Part shown: positions 21,601 to 38,490 of the stretch, in pieces
How the letters are laid out: each line of letters starts with the position of its first letter
Position numbering within the stretch: position 1 is the stretch's first letter
DNA from: Glandiceps talaboti
Lineage: Eukaryota > Hemichordata > Enteropneusta > Spengelidae
Reading direction: 5' to 3'
Assembly: GCF_964340395.1 (NCBI RefSeq)
Contig: NC_135555.1
Span: 20,302,447-20,366,446, forward strand
Length of the DNA: 64,000 nt
Position numbers and translations under genes: made by a program
Notes under the pieces: model-generated
The model's database searches: none
Told to the model about the DNA's origin: nothing
What the model saw: the letters and a program-made list of their open reading frames with translations, nothing else

Positions 21601-23103
21601 CATGAGAAGTGTTTGATAAAAGAGACAACAGTTAAAATTATCAATTTTTTTCAGAAAACTTACAGAAAATTACAGATGATTTAAAATGCTCATGTGCTCT
21701 TTAAGTGTAATCCAGGTGCAATAACCCTACTAACATGTCGACATTATAGTATTTGGTAACGTTGGGGGATACCAATTTTGTTACGTGTTACTGGCCATAT
21801 CCCATTTGTATTATATGGGGATGGGGTAAATCTTGTTTTAATGTTAATATAGTATCGAATACTTTGAAAAGTTGATAAACAATAGAGTAGACATGTGTTA
21901 TTGAGATTATATGCTTCAAATTCTGATCCATTACTTTAAATATTGGAATAGAAACACGAAGTGACGTTCTTAGCCATTTTAAAATTCATTCATAATTGAA
22001 CAGTTTTAGATCGTAAAGATTGTGCAAAATTACACTCTAATTGTGAAGTTTAGTTTATTATCTTTAAAGCCAACTATATAACGATTTTGAAACACTTCAT
22101 TCAAGTCACCCAGTGAACGCACATAATCGCGGGTTTTGCAATAGTTAGGATTAGACAGAAGCTTGGTCCCTGGTTTACAAACCAGCTGCTGGGTAGGCCC
22201 GTTAAAAGTTTCTACCGCAAGTTGCTAATAAAGTTGACACAGAAAGAACGACTAACATGTTGTTTATCAGATGTAAACTGAATGTCTTCCGTAAGGGCAA
22301 ACCTTTAGATTGTTGTTCCTTCAAAGAAATTCTGCGCTACAAGACATGATATTGTATATTCATTAGTTACTACATGGGAACTCCGCGGCCAGCTGACACA
22401 TTGTACATGTCCGCTTCTGCAAACGTTTTGGCGTATTTTCAATTTGCCATAACTTTTAGTACAATCCACCATTTTAGATACTGTAAAAATGTAAACCTCA
22501 ACTGACATCTCAAATTTCAAATGTGCTTTAAATGACCAAAGTAAAAAATGGTAAAGTTTTGTGTAACGGTCCTCTCCGTTAATTTGATCCGGAAATTCAA
22601 GCTGACCTGGTATGACGGATGGCCTTCCCATGTATGCTTTCATGGCAAATGGAAAGACATGGGAGTGCAAACACGTATCAACGAAGTACAAAAAAAAAAA
22701 TTTTCAATTTTGATTGAGAATGAAATAGTGAAGAGATCGTATGAATTTATCTCGGGGAATTCTCCAGCATGATTGCGATCTGCCGGCCAGCATAGCATGC
22801 AGTGTGACGCCTTTATAGACCGTTGTGTAGGCCTCACCGTAGCTATAATTTTTACAGATCTAATTACCAAAAATACGCAAATAACTTAATTAAAACCAAA
22901 GGCTACATCAATAATATTTTAAGGACAGATGCGCTTTGGTACCGCAAATGTATGTACCAAATTATATTGAATTTGAAGCGTGCATTCTTAAGATATTGCC
23001 TAATTACCGAAAACCATAAAAATGGTGATACAGACACACACAGACTTTTCATCCCCAATACAAAACCTTCCTTACGGAAGGTAACGTCGGATAAATCATT
23101 TAG

Positions 23104-23427
23104 TTAGGCAAAATAAAACAAATTTGTGTGTTTCCGATATCCCGATCGACCCTAAACATTTGTTTAAACATTTACAACAAAAAGATAAGGAATGCTTTGT
23201 CTGCTTGACCCTCAGGCACGTGTTGTCTTTCCCCAGTACTGCCTGTACATATTTCATCAAACTATCACAATTCTGACATTTCGTTTGGTTTTGGGTCGAA
23301 GCAATACTTTTCAAAATTATTAAAAAGATAAAATAAAATAAAATGAAATAATATATAATCCCAACCTATCTACCCTATTCTCTGAGGCAATGCTATCGAA
23401 AGCACACAATGATTTTATTTCGCCTTA
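23104..23427. mobile_element. MITE family A, copy 2 (~324 bp)
   Basis: The left end reads GGCAAAATAAAACAAATT then TGTGTGTTTCCGATATCC. The right end is its inverse (ATCGAAAGCACACAATG then TTTTATTTCGCC). TTA flanks both sides, giving a TTA target duplication. The interior includes CGACCCTAAACATTTGTTTA, GTCTGCTTGACCCTCAGGCA, CAATTCTGACATTTCGTTTG and GGGTCGAAGCAATAC, followed by a (TAAAA)n-rich stretch. These are shared with the copies at 38491 and 45847. Confidence 0.82.
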
Positions 23428-26006
<2,579 letters not shown>

Positions 26007-26079
26007 AAGTAGTATAGTGATAAGTTGACGTCGTGATTCGTTGGGTCGCTGGTTTTTGGGTGTGGATTCAAAAACCAAT
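26007..26079 (+). other. tRNA-like relic or SINE head
   Basis: AGTAGTATAGTGATAAGT resembles the D-arm and A box of eukaryotic tRNA-Asp or tRNA-Val. About 45 bp later, GTGGATTCAAAAACC loosely resembles a B box, lying within a TGGTTTTT/AAAAACCA stem. No working anticodon arm or acceptor stem can be drawn. The likely origin is a tRNA-derived SINE. Confidence 0.33.
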
Positions 26080-29000
26080 TCGATTTGATATATTGCACCA
26101 TTCGGCTATACAAACATCTTTACCCACAGTACAGGTGATTCAATCCTGTTCATGGTGTACAACATTACAAATCATGAAAAGGAACAAAACAATATCAAAA
26201 AACATTCTAGTTGCAGCCAGTGCAGCTTTACAGCTCAACAGAGTTTTTAAATAATTTATAAACTTACTAGAAAAGTCTCTGCAGAGTACAACTTGAAATC
26301 TTAGACGAAGGTGACATAAATAGGTCGCTATATACTTTTTTTTTTATAGCAATTATGTTTTGAAAATCCTAGTAGCTGTAATCACCTAAAGATTGTGTTA
26401 ACGACAGGCTGTTTGTATTCTTTGAAATCGTCAAACAAATTCGGTAGTTCACCATCTTGTTTTCAAATCTATTATTTCACATAGAATTAGTAATACAGTA
26501 TTTAGTGGTCATTTTGTAATACAGTTTTGATCTTCATTTGATAAATGGTTAGGTTTTCTTCTTGAGAGAATCGGTTGAAGTTTCTTTAAACAAAATCACA
26601 GCAGAAAGTTTCAGACGTGTACTTCTATAGAACACAATACGTTGAACAATCCTACTGTTTCAGAAGGCTAGTCAATAATGATATTTTGCCGCCAATTCAA
26701 GGACTATTCTATTTTTGTCTTCCATGCAACCCACAATTCTAGGGTTCTAGTACTTAAAGTTGCGTAATTGTTGCTGAAAATACACTTCTAATTAACAAAT
26801 AATGGTAGTCCACTATGGATTATCCTACTCATGGATAATAACAACCTATGTCATTTTTAATATCCACGTGAGAAATGCCTTCAAGGTCGCAGACACAGAA
26901 TAGAACAATTTTCTGTTTATGTCTTGCCTTTGGACATTTGTGACATTTGGAAAAACGACAAGAATTTCACTAAAACAGATTTCTCTTTAAATCACTTTTT
27001 CTGTTCGAAATTGCGTGGTCAAAACATGGGAATATTTGAATTACTGTCTAGGCACGTATGTATTTACGGACGGTAGGGATTTTTTTATTGCGACTTAGTT
27101 TGTTTGGTAAAATGTGTTGAGAAAAAGCATTTCCGGTAATAAATGTGTTGATACTATGTAGATTAAATTGATAGCAAACGCATAGTTATGAGCTAATGTG
27201 CTTGCATAATTAGCTTCTAAGAGTTTCAATTTTATAGCCATATTCGGAATGTAGGATGGAGGTAATATTTCATCGAATACTCTCAGTTAAAAAAGGTCAA
27301 TAGCAATTCAATATTTCCGTCTTCGAAAAAACGAAAAGTGTAGAAGAACAAATCATGTGTACTTATTGAAGCGTGCATAATTGCGATTAGCACGGAGAGG
27401 AGTCGTATAAGGATTTTGGCAATTGCCCCTATCCACTATGCCTAGAATAATGTTTTCAACATTTAACTTTAATAAGCACTCGCATCGGACAGAAAACCCT
27501 CCTATGTCAGTTGATGCCTGTAGCATCACCATGTGATTACAATCAAGAAGGAGAGTGGAGCTGTGCAACATAAACATGATTATCATATCAATGATAATCA
27601 CCAAACCAGGGATAAAGGGATAAAAATCATGATGGGCTTACATATATCTAAGGCCAAAAAAATCATTTCTGGTCAGCGCGCGCATCACTTAAATACCCCC
27701 GCATCGGTCTTTTCCCATGTTTGTCCATGCACTCTGCAGATCCGTGGAGAAACAAAAAATAACCCTCCCTACTTCAGTGAAGATAACTGCAGAGCCAAAA
27801 CAAGCAAATGACCTCTACCCCACATACACACTTGCTCTAAAGTACTAAATAAAAAGAACAGTAACTGCCATAAATAGTAGACTGAGTGACAGGTTTGTTG
27901 AGAATTCAAAAACAAAGCGCCGTCGCACCATTTTAGACAAACTGTGACCAGAAACAAATCTTTTTTTTTCTTGGCCTAAGAGGGGTTTGCACCATTGCTG
28001 TGGGAAATCGAAATCTAATTTTAGGCTTGGATGCAAAACCATTCGAACTATTCCAGTGTAGTGGGGCGGGGCGTTAGCCGGAATCCCTACATAAGGATAT
28101 ATAATTCTACGATCTCAGAATCTGACAAATCTACAGTTCGTTGATCAACAATGCAACGGTCCAAACTATCTACACATGAGCATCAAGACAGTGTACAGAA
28201 TACATCAACGAATTATACTACATAGACATTAATTATAATGATAATAAGAAAGATGGAACAGTTTCTAGTGACAGTTTGGTGTGTTTTCCAGCAGTATAAA
28301 ATAACAAATTTATCGAAATATTACAGTTACTAGAACTGTAAGATGATATTGGAAATATTACAGTAGAAAAGGCTGGTAGATTAGTTGTTGTACTCCTCCA
28401 TCGCTGTGCCTTCAAATATCAGAAAAGTAATTTCACGGTATAAAAAGCATAATCGTGTCAAGATATAAACACTTACTTCAAGTATATATTGGTTATCCTT
28501 GAATATTAACCCTCTAGTGAATACCTTTCAAAGGCATTTCCCTTAGCCTGCTGGCGGAACGAAAATAATTCGAAAAATATTTATGCAGCATATATACGGT
28601 GTGAGAAATCTCAGAAAAACTGAGAATATGTTTTGGGTTTGAATCCTTCATTCACTTACGAAACCTTGGAAACATATGCTTATCTGTTAAAATACGACGT
28701 CGTGCGTAATATACCTAACCACTTATAAATCTGCGAAGGGTAAATTGTAACATTACGAGTGTAACTAAATAATGAGCTCGAGAAGGTTGGCTTACAAACA
28801 AGTTGTGTAATTTTCGTATATGGTTTTAAATATCATTTTCAGCGTGTTTGAAGACATGTTATGCAAGGGACTATCAGCTACCATATCGTGAGTGATTAAA
28901 ATACCTAAACTGTAAAAAAAAAATGAAAGTGCCTAAGGGACCCCTTCGTTTCAAATCCAACTATCTCGAATCATTCAAAACCTTGCCATATATGTAAGCT

Positions 29001-29692
29001 TGTTCATGGTTCAATTGAAATCATTGCAAACATTTGGTTGCTCACCAACTTGTTTGTTGCCCACAAACTTGTTTCCTGTCAAATCGTCAATCTGTTATTT
29101 TCCCATGTAGGTAGCACATTATTTGGTGGACATTTCCAGGTATGATAGGGATGTATGTTAAGACCACACGTTAACAAATATTGTATAGTGATCAGATACT
29201 CACTGCCAAAGTATGTTCGTTAGGTATGAAAATCGAGTGGTAATCTGCCCTGTGTGAGAACCATTTTTTCATTATTATAACCCGAATAAATATAAACTAT
29301 AACTGTGGGTAAATGTGGAGTCAGGGAAAAAGCTTACAAGCTAGTCTGGGCCATTCCCCACACATATTAATGTACAGAAACTTACAGCAAGGTACTCAAT
29401 ATGACTCAAAATATATATTGTAGTAATGTGCACACGATTAGATGTTGCTTGAAGGTTTGTTTGAAACAATGTATAGAGTTAATAGATTTTATGTTGACAA
29501 TAAGATACGATTATATCATGACACATGTCATATAGAGAGATGATGGACATTGCCTGTTACTTATGGAACTAATTTGCACAATTGATCAAAAGATCAAAAG
29601 GTTTATATAAAGCACATGAAATCAATACATTAAAGTATGACATCCTAATACATGTTCTTTTAAAAATAATAAAAATGTATATAAAATAATAT
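26080..29692. other. unassigned sequence
   Basis: AT-rich, with no gene, transposon domain or long repeat recognised. A short GC-rich patch GGGGCGGGGCGTTAGCC lies near 28060, followed by a TATATAA-like sequence at about 28099. That arrangement could be a promoter, but no supporting ORF follows. Confidence 0.45.
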
Positions 29693-29708
29693 ATGTGTGT
29701 ATGTGTGT

Positions 29709-29764
<56 letters not shown>
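29693..29764. repeat. (GT)n microsatellite
   Basis: GT run with a few TATG interruptions at its left end. Confidence 0.97.
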
Positions 29765-29768
<4 letters not shown>

Positions 29769-30785
29769 AAGAAATAACAGTCTTAAACGTTCACTGTTAC
29801 GTTTTCTCGTTCAAGAAACCTCAAAATCCAACTTTAGTTAAAATCAAGAAGAAACACGAGATCATGTTTATCAGGCTATACATTATACTGTCTTAAAGGT
29901 ACACTACATGCAACAGGAAAGATATTTAAACTTTTGTTTGATATAATGATTTACTTGCAATATTGTACACCACAAACAATATTAAATCGTAAGTTGTTGA
30001 ATATATCTGTGCAGTCATACACACAATAAGATACAATGAATCCCATCAAATTGATTTTTGGTCCGCACCCAAAATTCAACGCTCCCATACGATTTCAACC
30101 TGTTGCTGTACTATTTCTGGATATCATACAACCCTAATAAAAATGTACAATATCTAATTATTATTATTATAACAATTTGATTTGAATATATTGTTGGTTG
30201 TCTGTATGAAAAAAAAATGAAACGCCAGTCTCTGGTAATACAGTCTTACGAGTAGTAGAATGTAGCGGCGTGTAAACATGCAATAACAGAATTTAGGGAC
30301 AAGTATGTGTCTAAGTACGCCCCCAAACTTGTATACAAGTTGTCATTATTTATCAACGAATTGACCAATTACAGAGAAAACGTTTCTTTTATATTATCCC
30401 TGTAAAAAACACGACTGCCTCCGACATGGAAATGAACTTCGAAATAGTAGAAACATTGGCACAAAAATGTTAGCACAGTTTCAGAAGCAAAAATGAGCCT
30501 TACCATTTAGGTGTCAGGAGTTGTGGATGTACTAATATATTCAACCATCAAAGTAAAGACAAGGTTAGAAACGAGAGAACCAGTGGGCCGAGTCCCTTGA
30601 TTGTTCATGTCGATGTAATATTATATGTATGCTTGAAAGGAACTTCGTATATGTACTAACGTCATGGATATCAATACAATTACTGAATATAAAACGAGCA
30701 GATAATATACTGACGTTTCACCTTAAATGTCAAATGAAGACTGCCAAAGAAATACATTGCAAAAAACTTATAAAAATTTAATCTG
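29765..30785. other. unassigned sequence
   Basis: AT-rich sequence with nothing recognised. Confidence 0.45.
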
Positions 30786-30874
30786 TACGTACGTACGTAC
30801 GTACCTACGTACCTACGTACGTACATACGTGCCTACGTACGTACGTATATATGTACGTACGTACGTGCATGCGT
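30786..30874. repeat. (ACGT)n tetranucleotide tract, interrupted
   Basis: Repeated GTAC/ACGT units with single-base variants (CCTACGTA, CATACGTG). ACGT is self-complementary, so the whole tract is an imperfect palindrome, and it is locally rich in CpG for this window. Confidence 0.92.
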
Positions 30875-31412
30875 GCCATGTGAAGTCTGACGTCTGGACT
30901 AATTAGAACAACATTACTTTATCATTGTAATGTGATTAAAATTCTAATGTCAAATAGTAACATCTGATCAGGTCCACATTTTCCTAGTTATAAAAGTTTT
31001 TTTTCACACAGGACGAGATGCTAGACGTTAAACAACTTCAACAAAACGTACATGGACAGGACGCTATTTAAAGTACGCCGTCTCGCGTTGATATATATTC
31101 ATATCTATAACAACATTCCAATATCCGACATTTAGTGTCTCCTGTTGGTTACTTTCTATGACTAAGGTTAACGACACGAAGATAAATGTGTACTAAACGC
31201 TAGCCTCAAAATTGTTCATTACTTAGTGAAGAAGGAAAATCGACATTCCAATGTTCTACTGTAAATGCTGACTTTTATATCTTAATCTGAATGTTCGCCA
31301 TAGATTAATTTGCATTGATTAACATCAGCATTGGGAACACATCAGTGGAATATTGCAAATTTCTCAAGCTAATTATCATATTTATCATTTACGCTCACAT
31401 GTTTGATATTTG
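30875..31412. other. unassigned sequence
   Basis: Nothing recognised. Confidence 0.4.
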
Positions 31413-31695
31413 CTTGTATGTATGTATGTATGTATGTATGTATGTATGTATGTATGTATGTATGTATGTATGTATGCATGTATGCATGTATGTATGTATG
31501 TATGTATGTATGTATGTATGTATGCATGCATGCATGCAAATGTAGGTGTGAGTGTGTGTGTGTATGTATGCATGCATGTATGTATGTATGTATGTATGTA
31601 TGTATGTATGTATGTATGTATGTATGTATGTATGTATGTATGTATGTATGTATGTATGTAGGTAGGTAGGTAGGTAGGTAGGTAGGTAGGTAGGT
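31413..31695. repeat. (GTAT)n / (GTAG)n compound microsatellite
   Basis: Mostly GTAT units with GCAT variants, interrupted at 31537-31563, and passing into GTAG units after about 31659. The cysteine-methionine-tyrosine-rich frames on it are repeat translations, not genes. Confidence 0.97.
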
Positions 31696-34040
31696 ATATC
31701 CGTGTGTCTATATATCTATATATGTATGAATATAGGCAGGTATATATTGTCTATGTATCTATGTATGTATGGGCTTCTCTTGGGATTCATTTATCAATAT
31801 AATATCATCAAATATAGATATATGATATCACCGTGCTTACTTGACTCCGAGTCTCCATTCTGTTTCTAGCTCCCAACTTATATTGTTTTCAACTTAATAT
31901 GTCAACTGTAATACAATATCTCTCTCTCTCTCTACAACTCCTGTGCAATTCTGTAAAGGGCGTCTCTATGGCAATAAATTCATTGCTGTGTGTGTCAGTG
32001 TCTAAATATCAAAGTGCAAAGGTATCGATTTGATGCTTGAGCCAATAATCTTACATTTTTACAGTTCCATTTAAATTCAAATTTGTTGAAAACCCCTGCT
32101 GACGTGTGAAACTAATCAGCGATTCAACCCTGTTTTGTACATAATTTGCTGTTGTTGAACATCGTATCACATAACACGCTGTCATGCCCCACATACCCGT
32201 GACTGTTTTTGTTTTGCTTTGTTGATGTTTTTTTGGGGGGAGGGGGGTTGTTGTTGTTTTTTGTACTATTCACAGTTACTTGGCGAGCCGTGTCAAATAT
32301 TGCTGCTTTGAATTCAAGATGCAGTTGCTGGAACACACAGTAGTGGTCATTATTAACATTTTAGTTACATTCATGACAAGGCGACTTACTTTTATGTCGT
32401 TGGCCTACCTATAATGTAATCCTGGGTAAACCATCAGCAAACAGACAGCAAGCAGACATGCGCATGATGATTTCATTTCGTTGTAAACGAAATTGGCCAG
32501 GTTGTGAAATTTTATAGAACATGGAACGAGCTGGTGAAATAAAATGTTTGATCATTTGTCGTCAAATCATGCATATGTGCGATTTAGTGACGTCTAAAGG
32601 TTCAGTAATACGGAAGTCTGATCACATGAGCACTTACTAAAGAGAAACGCCCTTGCCTTGTAGCGATATAATAGCGATAAAGCTAGAAGCTGCAAAACGT
32701 GTATGCAAAATGATCTGTGACGTAAAACATTGATGTCGTAGCAGTGCATTCGCTGACAGGCCGGTTTACATTTAATTCATCCCAGGTAGATAAAGACGCG
32801 ATGATGGTGGTATGTGTATATGTGACGTCGACATCGCTGTTTTCCATCCCAACTATATCATATTCATCGTTGTAGCTTGCGGTCGACGTGTATATACGCC
32901 CACGCAGAGCTAATCATTTGTCTTCAGCGTCCGCATCTCAGGTAGATGGTTTTTCCACGGTGCAGGTACGATGGGGCGTACTGGTACAATATAACGTGTC
33001 TGCAAATTTGCCGCTGAAAAATGCAGGGAAGTTTTCCTAATGGGATGTACGGGATATCAACAGTTTAACGAGAACACGCTGCAACGAAAGAGAACAGAAA
33101 ATTGTAAAAGGTAGGTTCGCAATTAATCAATCGACGAGACAGCGTATAGAGATCGGGGTTTTTACTCAGCTGTTGCAAATAGCCTGGCTTGTGAATTCGA
33201 GCTACGAACCGTTACAGACCATACTCTTTATGTTGGAAGTAAATAAAAGTACCCATTTACGTTGACAACGACAACACAGTTTTACTATATACCTCCCCCA
33301 TATGCATATGTTAGTAATACTATATATTTATGCACTGGAAGGATTTTCATTTTACATTTAATCTGAATTCTGCGGGGAATTTATTTTAAAATATCAACCC
33401 GTATATATCACAGTGCACGTACATAGGGCTTGGGGTAAAAACTTTCAAACAAGTGGTATGAGCTGACTCGCGTGTTCTTTTGTTTATTTGAAATTTTCAA
33501 ATGTAAAATCTGTTCGCTTATTATGTATGCAAAAAATGACCCAAATAAGTGTCATTGACATATTAAAGCGCGTGATTCACGCCGATTCGGACCAGTCATT
33601 GTACGTTTACTTTACTAAAATATTCTCATATTATGAGTTGTCTTTGCCTAGGTCGACATAAAAATATCGATTATGCAGCGTGCATGTTGCAAAACTATGA
33701 AGCATCAACCGCCTATCTACTACCACACCACGTTATGAATGATTAATTTGATGTGCCGTCCCGGTTGACATTTACCAGGTGAAAAGCCCTCGCGTCGTCA
33801 CGTGAATGGAAAATAAAATACGAACAAATATTTTCAAAAATTATAAAACAGAAGATAAATTGCAGTCTGGTTAATGGAAACTTCACAATCACCCCTCCAC
33901 CTCCCCATGTGCTGAGTTTTGACGAAAACGCTGAATACGCGTTACTGCTGTATGCATAATAGTACTATTTATAGAATTTTGACGGCATATTTTATGTTGA
34001 TTACTGCTGTGTCGTTGAATCAAACTTTTGTTCAAGGGGG
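31696..34040. other. unassigned sequence, free of recognised transposons after ~32.3 kb
   Basis: The first part is AT-rich with short CT and G runs (about 31919-31932; 32235-32247). From about 32.8 to 33.2 kb the sequence is somewhat richer in GC and CpG. A possible splice-donor-like AAAAGGTAGGTT occurs at about 33105, so an untranslated first exon of an unseen gene is conceivable. No coding exon is recognised. Confidence 0.35.
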
Positions 34041-34061
34041 CGTTATAATCTCTTGGAAACG

Positions 34062-34075
34062 GTTTCCATGGAAAC
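34062..34075. promoter_or_regulatory. X-box-like palindrome (RFX-type)
   Basis: GTTTCCATGGAAAC is a perfect 14-bp palindrome that fits the RFX X-box pattern G-T-H-N-Y-Y-A-T-R-R-N-A-A-C. RFX sites of this type are typical of ciliary gene promoters in animals. A single motif is weak evidence. The support here is the motif cluster that follows. Confidence 0.4.
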
Positions 34076-34468
34076 AGTAGCCCAACTTCACAATTTCTGT
34101 ACTATCTATTAATCAATGTTATGTACAAACTATGCTGAATATATGCTGTGTGCATGGTTCATGTTGCAATTTCTTTGCTAATATTTTTGGCGCCAAAATT
34201 GTTATTCAGCAGGCAGATGCAGTATTTGTATTTATGGATGGGCGAAAGATTAAAGAAAAAAGATGCAATATTCGCTCATTCATTTTTTTCTTCACATATA
34301 CATATAGAATCGGTTGCATCGAGGGGCGTCGACGGAGACGGTTTATGTATGTGGTCTATTTTTGTAGTCATTTGGTGAGACTGTTTCATTTGTAGTCTTC
34401 GGTTAGATTAAAACACTTTACCATCAATTCAATTCAGTCTCAGAATTACACATACACAGCTGCGCTAA

Positions 34469-34515
34469 TGACGTAGGTCGGTCGAGGATGACTCGTTGAC
34501 GTCATTGTGACGTCA
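34469..34515. promoter_or_regulatory. CRE-type element cluster
   Basis: Two perfect TGACGTCA palindromes lie at 34497-34504 and 34508-34515, 11 bp apart start to start. A half-match TGACGTAG lies at 34469 and a TGACTCG at about 34489. TGACGTCA is the binding site of CREB/ATF-family bZIP factors, and two perfect copies one helical turn apart are unlikely by chance. Confidence 0.5.
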
Positions 34516-34669
34516 ATGGCAACTATTTTTAGACTTCTCAAACGAAATTTGCATACCGTGGGTGTTCGCGCCATGGCAACATTAACACATCTTTTCCGCC
34601 AACGCTTGAAATAAAAAGCCTTGATTTTGGGGTTTTTTTGAAAGGCAACGAGACGTGTAGTTGAAACCG

Positions 34670-34682
34670 TGACCTCTGACCT
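34670..34682. promoter_or_regulatory. DR1-type nuclear receptor half-site pair
   Basis: TGACCTCTGACCT consists of two TGACCT half-sites spaced by one base, the arrangement bound by RXR/HNF4-type receptors. It lies about 155 bp past the CRE pair. Confidence 0.3.
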
Positions 34683-35820
34683 TCGGTCAGTAAAAGACAG
34701 TGAAAGATAGAACACTGCTTGGACGGTGCAGTGATAACCAAAGCACTATTAGTGCACACGAATTGATAGTATAATAGCATTTTATTCTATGGTTTTCTAC
34801 CTATAATATTACGTTTCCGCAACCACATACTATTGAACCATAGTATTTCGATATCAGTATAATTGTTATTTAAAATCTTGGTCATTCATAATGTATGACC
34901 TGAATGAGGTAAGATGCTTGTAATAATTACGTACAAGGGTTGTTTCATCATTCATTCACAGCTGAGGTCTACGTCATCAATGCTAACCTGCAGCTGTTTA
35001 GTGAATTTTCCTATAACCATCGCTGAGCTGCAAGAATGCAGTGGTTTGGTTCATATGGACGAAAAACAAATTTCATGTTTACCATTGCAGTTGGGAAAAT
35101 TCAAGTTCAATTTCGATATTTTGAATTTGACCTTGAAAAAATACATAATTGTATGCAAATCTTCGGCGGTAATGCAAGTGAGAATCGGTTTCTACTAAGT
35201 CTTAATGAACTATGTCTAATATTCAGAACTATTTCAGAGTATATATTTATCAAATTGCTACAGATAATGAATAATTTTTAACTTCTGTTTTTTGTAAAAA
35301 TGTACATCCGTCAGTTCCGATTTTTTGGTTTCGTTCTAGAGAGGGCGCTGCTGTAATTTTAGCTACGCCGCGTCAAACACCGACTCAGTTGACATTGGGT
35401 AGAAAGAACAAATATACTTGGATCTGTTTTTGGGAAAAAAAACAGTTCGGATCTTACGATTTTTCTAATTGTCTACAGCCAACTCGTGCTGTTATCTCTG
35501 ATGTCAGAACAGCAATATGTTGATTTATTGGAACATCGCCGAGAGTGTAGACTTGCGCTAGATTTTGACCAGTGCATATATATGTATATATTTAAAGCGG
35601 GTGTACAATATTTGTGAAAAACAAACTGTCGTGTGAATCCATTCAAGAATTATGAAACGCCCCCAATATGTTGAGTGAGGATATCTTTTATGTAGAACTT
35701 AACAATTTCATTACAAACATTCTGTGGATATTAAGTTTTAAGGTGATTTCAAAGTGGTCTAAGCAAAATACATTATAAATAAGGTTTAGCGCCATACCAA
35801 TGTACCACTTTGATTTATAG
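34683..35820. other. unassigned sequence
   Basis: No gene recognised. Two plus-strand frames near 34914-35281 overlap in different phases with no motif. The short sequence AGAGAGGGCGCTGCTG lies at about 35337. Confidence 0.4.
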
Positions 35821-36620
35821 TTTGACGTGACGTGACGTGACATGGCATGACATGAAAAGACCTGAAATGACGTGACGTGACGTGACGTGATATGATATAT
35901 ATGCGATATGGTCTGATATAATATGATGTGGTGTGGTGTGGTGTTGGTTGTTGTGGTGTGTGGTGCGATGTGGTGTGATGCCATGTGATGGGATGCGATG
36001 TGATGTGATGTGTTGTAGTGTGATGAGGTGCTAGGTGTGGTGTAGTATGGAGTGATGTTAGGTGGTGTGGTATGGAGAGGCGCTTTATGTTACGATGTGA
36101 TGTGATGTGATGTGATGTGATGCGATATAGTGTGTCATGGTATGGTGTAGTGATGGTATGCGATGTAGTGTGGTATTTTGTGGGTTAGTGCGTTTGGCGT
36201 GGTGTGATGCAGCCTGGTTTGCTGTGATGTGGTGTGGTACAGAGTGGTTTAGTGTGATGTGGAGTCTTGTGGTGTGGTGTGTTGTGATGCGTTGTAATGT
36301 GCGGTTTGGTGTAATGCCTTGTGGCGTAATGTGGTGTGGCTTGATAAGATGTGCATAATGTTACATGATGTGATATGACTTGTGGCATGACATATGTGAT
36401 ATACAATGACAAAGTAATAATATAATATAATGTAATACAATACAATACAATGTAATGTTATGTAATGCAATATAATATATTATAATATAATATAATATAA
36501 TATAATATAATACAATATAATACAATACAATATAATATAATATATTATAATGTAATGTAATATAATATAATATAATATAATATAATATAATATAATATAA
36601 TATAATATAATAATTTATGA
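35821..36620. repeat. ~800-bp tract with 5-bp periodicity and changing composition
   Basis: It starts as (TGACG)n, passes into (TGATG)n/(GTGGT)n mixtures, and ends as (TAATA)n from about 36420. A 5-bp step can be followed through most of it, although the unit changes. ORFs read on it on either strand are repeat translations. Confidence 0.85.
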
Positions 36621-37012
36621 TATAACATGTTGGTAATATTGCTTGACATAATACAATAAATGTGATTTGATTTGTTATGACATGTGTTGAACATATATGA
36701 TACAATATATTATATAACTTCATCAAAGATGAAATATCTTGACATTTTTCGAAATTCAATACCGTTATAATAACATCATTAACGATGGCAATACATAATA
36801 TAAAAGAAATGAATGAATAATAAATTAATGAATAGTTCAATCCTAAATAGTAAGGCAATATATATGTACTTGTAGACTTTCATTATGGATGAGTGAACGC
36901 ACTTTTTAATCAATACAATATATTTTCATTATAAAATCTTGAATTCTTAATAATTATGAAAATATCAGATAAAATGTAGACAGTAAAGCCGTGCAAGCGA
37001 TATTTCAGCGCA
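36621..37012. other. unassigned AT-rich sequence
   Basis: Nothing recognised. Confidence 0.4.
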
Positions 37013-38247
<1,235 letters not shown>

Positions 38248-38392
38248 ACACACACACACTCCCGCACACACACACACGCGCACGCACGCACGCACGCGCA
38301 CACACAGACACGCACGCGCGCGCACACACACATACACGCACGCACGCACAAACAAACAAACAAACAAACAAACAAACAAACAAACAAATGAA
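38248..38392. repeat. compound (CA)n/(CGCA)n/(CAAA)n repeat
   Basis: CA and CGCA units (38248-38350) pass directly into about eleven CAAA units. A comparable CA-CAAA-CA arrangement occurs at 46519-46648. Confidence 0.95.
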
Positions 38393-38490
38393 CAATAAGT
38401 GAACTGTGACACGCTTTTGGTAAGAGACAGAAATTAGCATATTAAGTTACCCCCCCCCCCAGAAAAAAATAAAATAAAACATATATTATA

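Larger units (their letters stand above)
20094..23103. other. unassigned sequence with minor repeats
   Basis: No gene recognised. It contains a ~37-bp direct repeat (21171-21238) and a (GGT)n run (21565-21600). The 128-codon minus-strand frame at 22305-22691 has no recognisable motif and sits opposite other weak frames, so I do not call it. Confidence 0.5.

Noticed and set aside
22305-22691. 128-codon minus-strand frame
   Set aside because: Overlapping frames on the other strand are comparable in length and no motif is seen.
31315-31669. Cys/Met/Tyr/Val-rich frames on both strands
   Set aside because: Translations of the GTAT microsatellite.
34446-34780. Minus-strand frame starting at a GCCATGGCGCG context
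   Set aside because: The protein has no motif, and the good start context coincides with an X-box-like CCATGG sequence. It is more likely part of the regulatory motif cluster.
36361-36858. 165-codon minus-strand frame rich in Y, I and L
   Set aside because: Mostly a translation of the TAATA tract, with no motif outside it.
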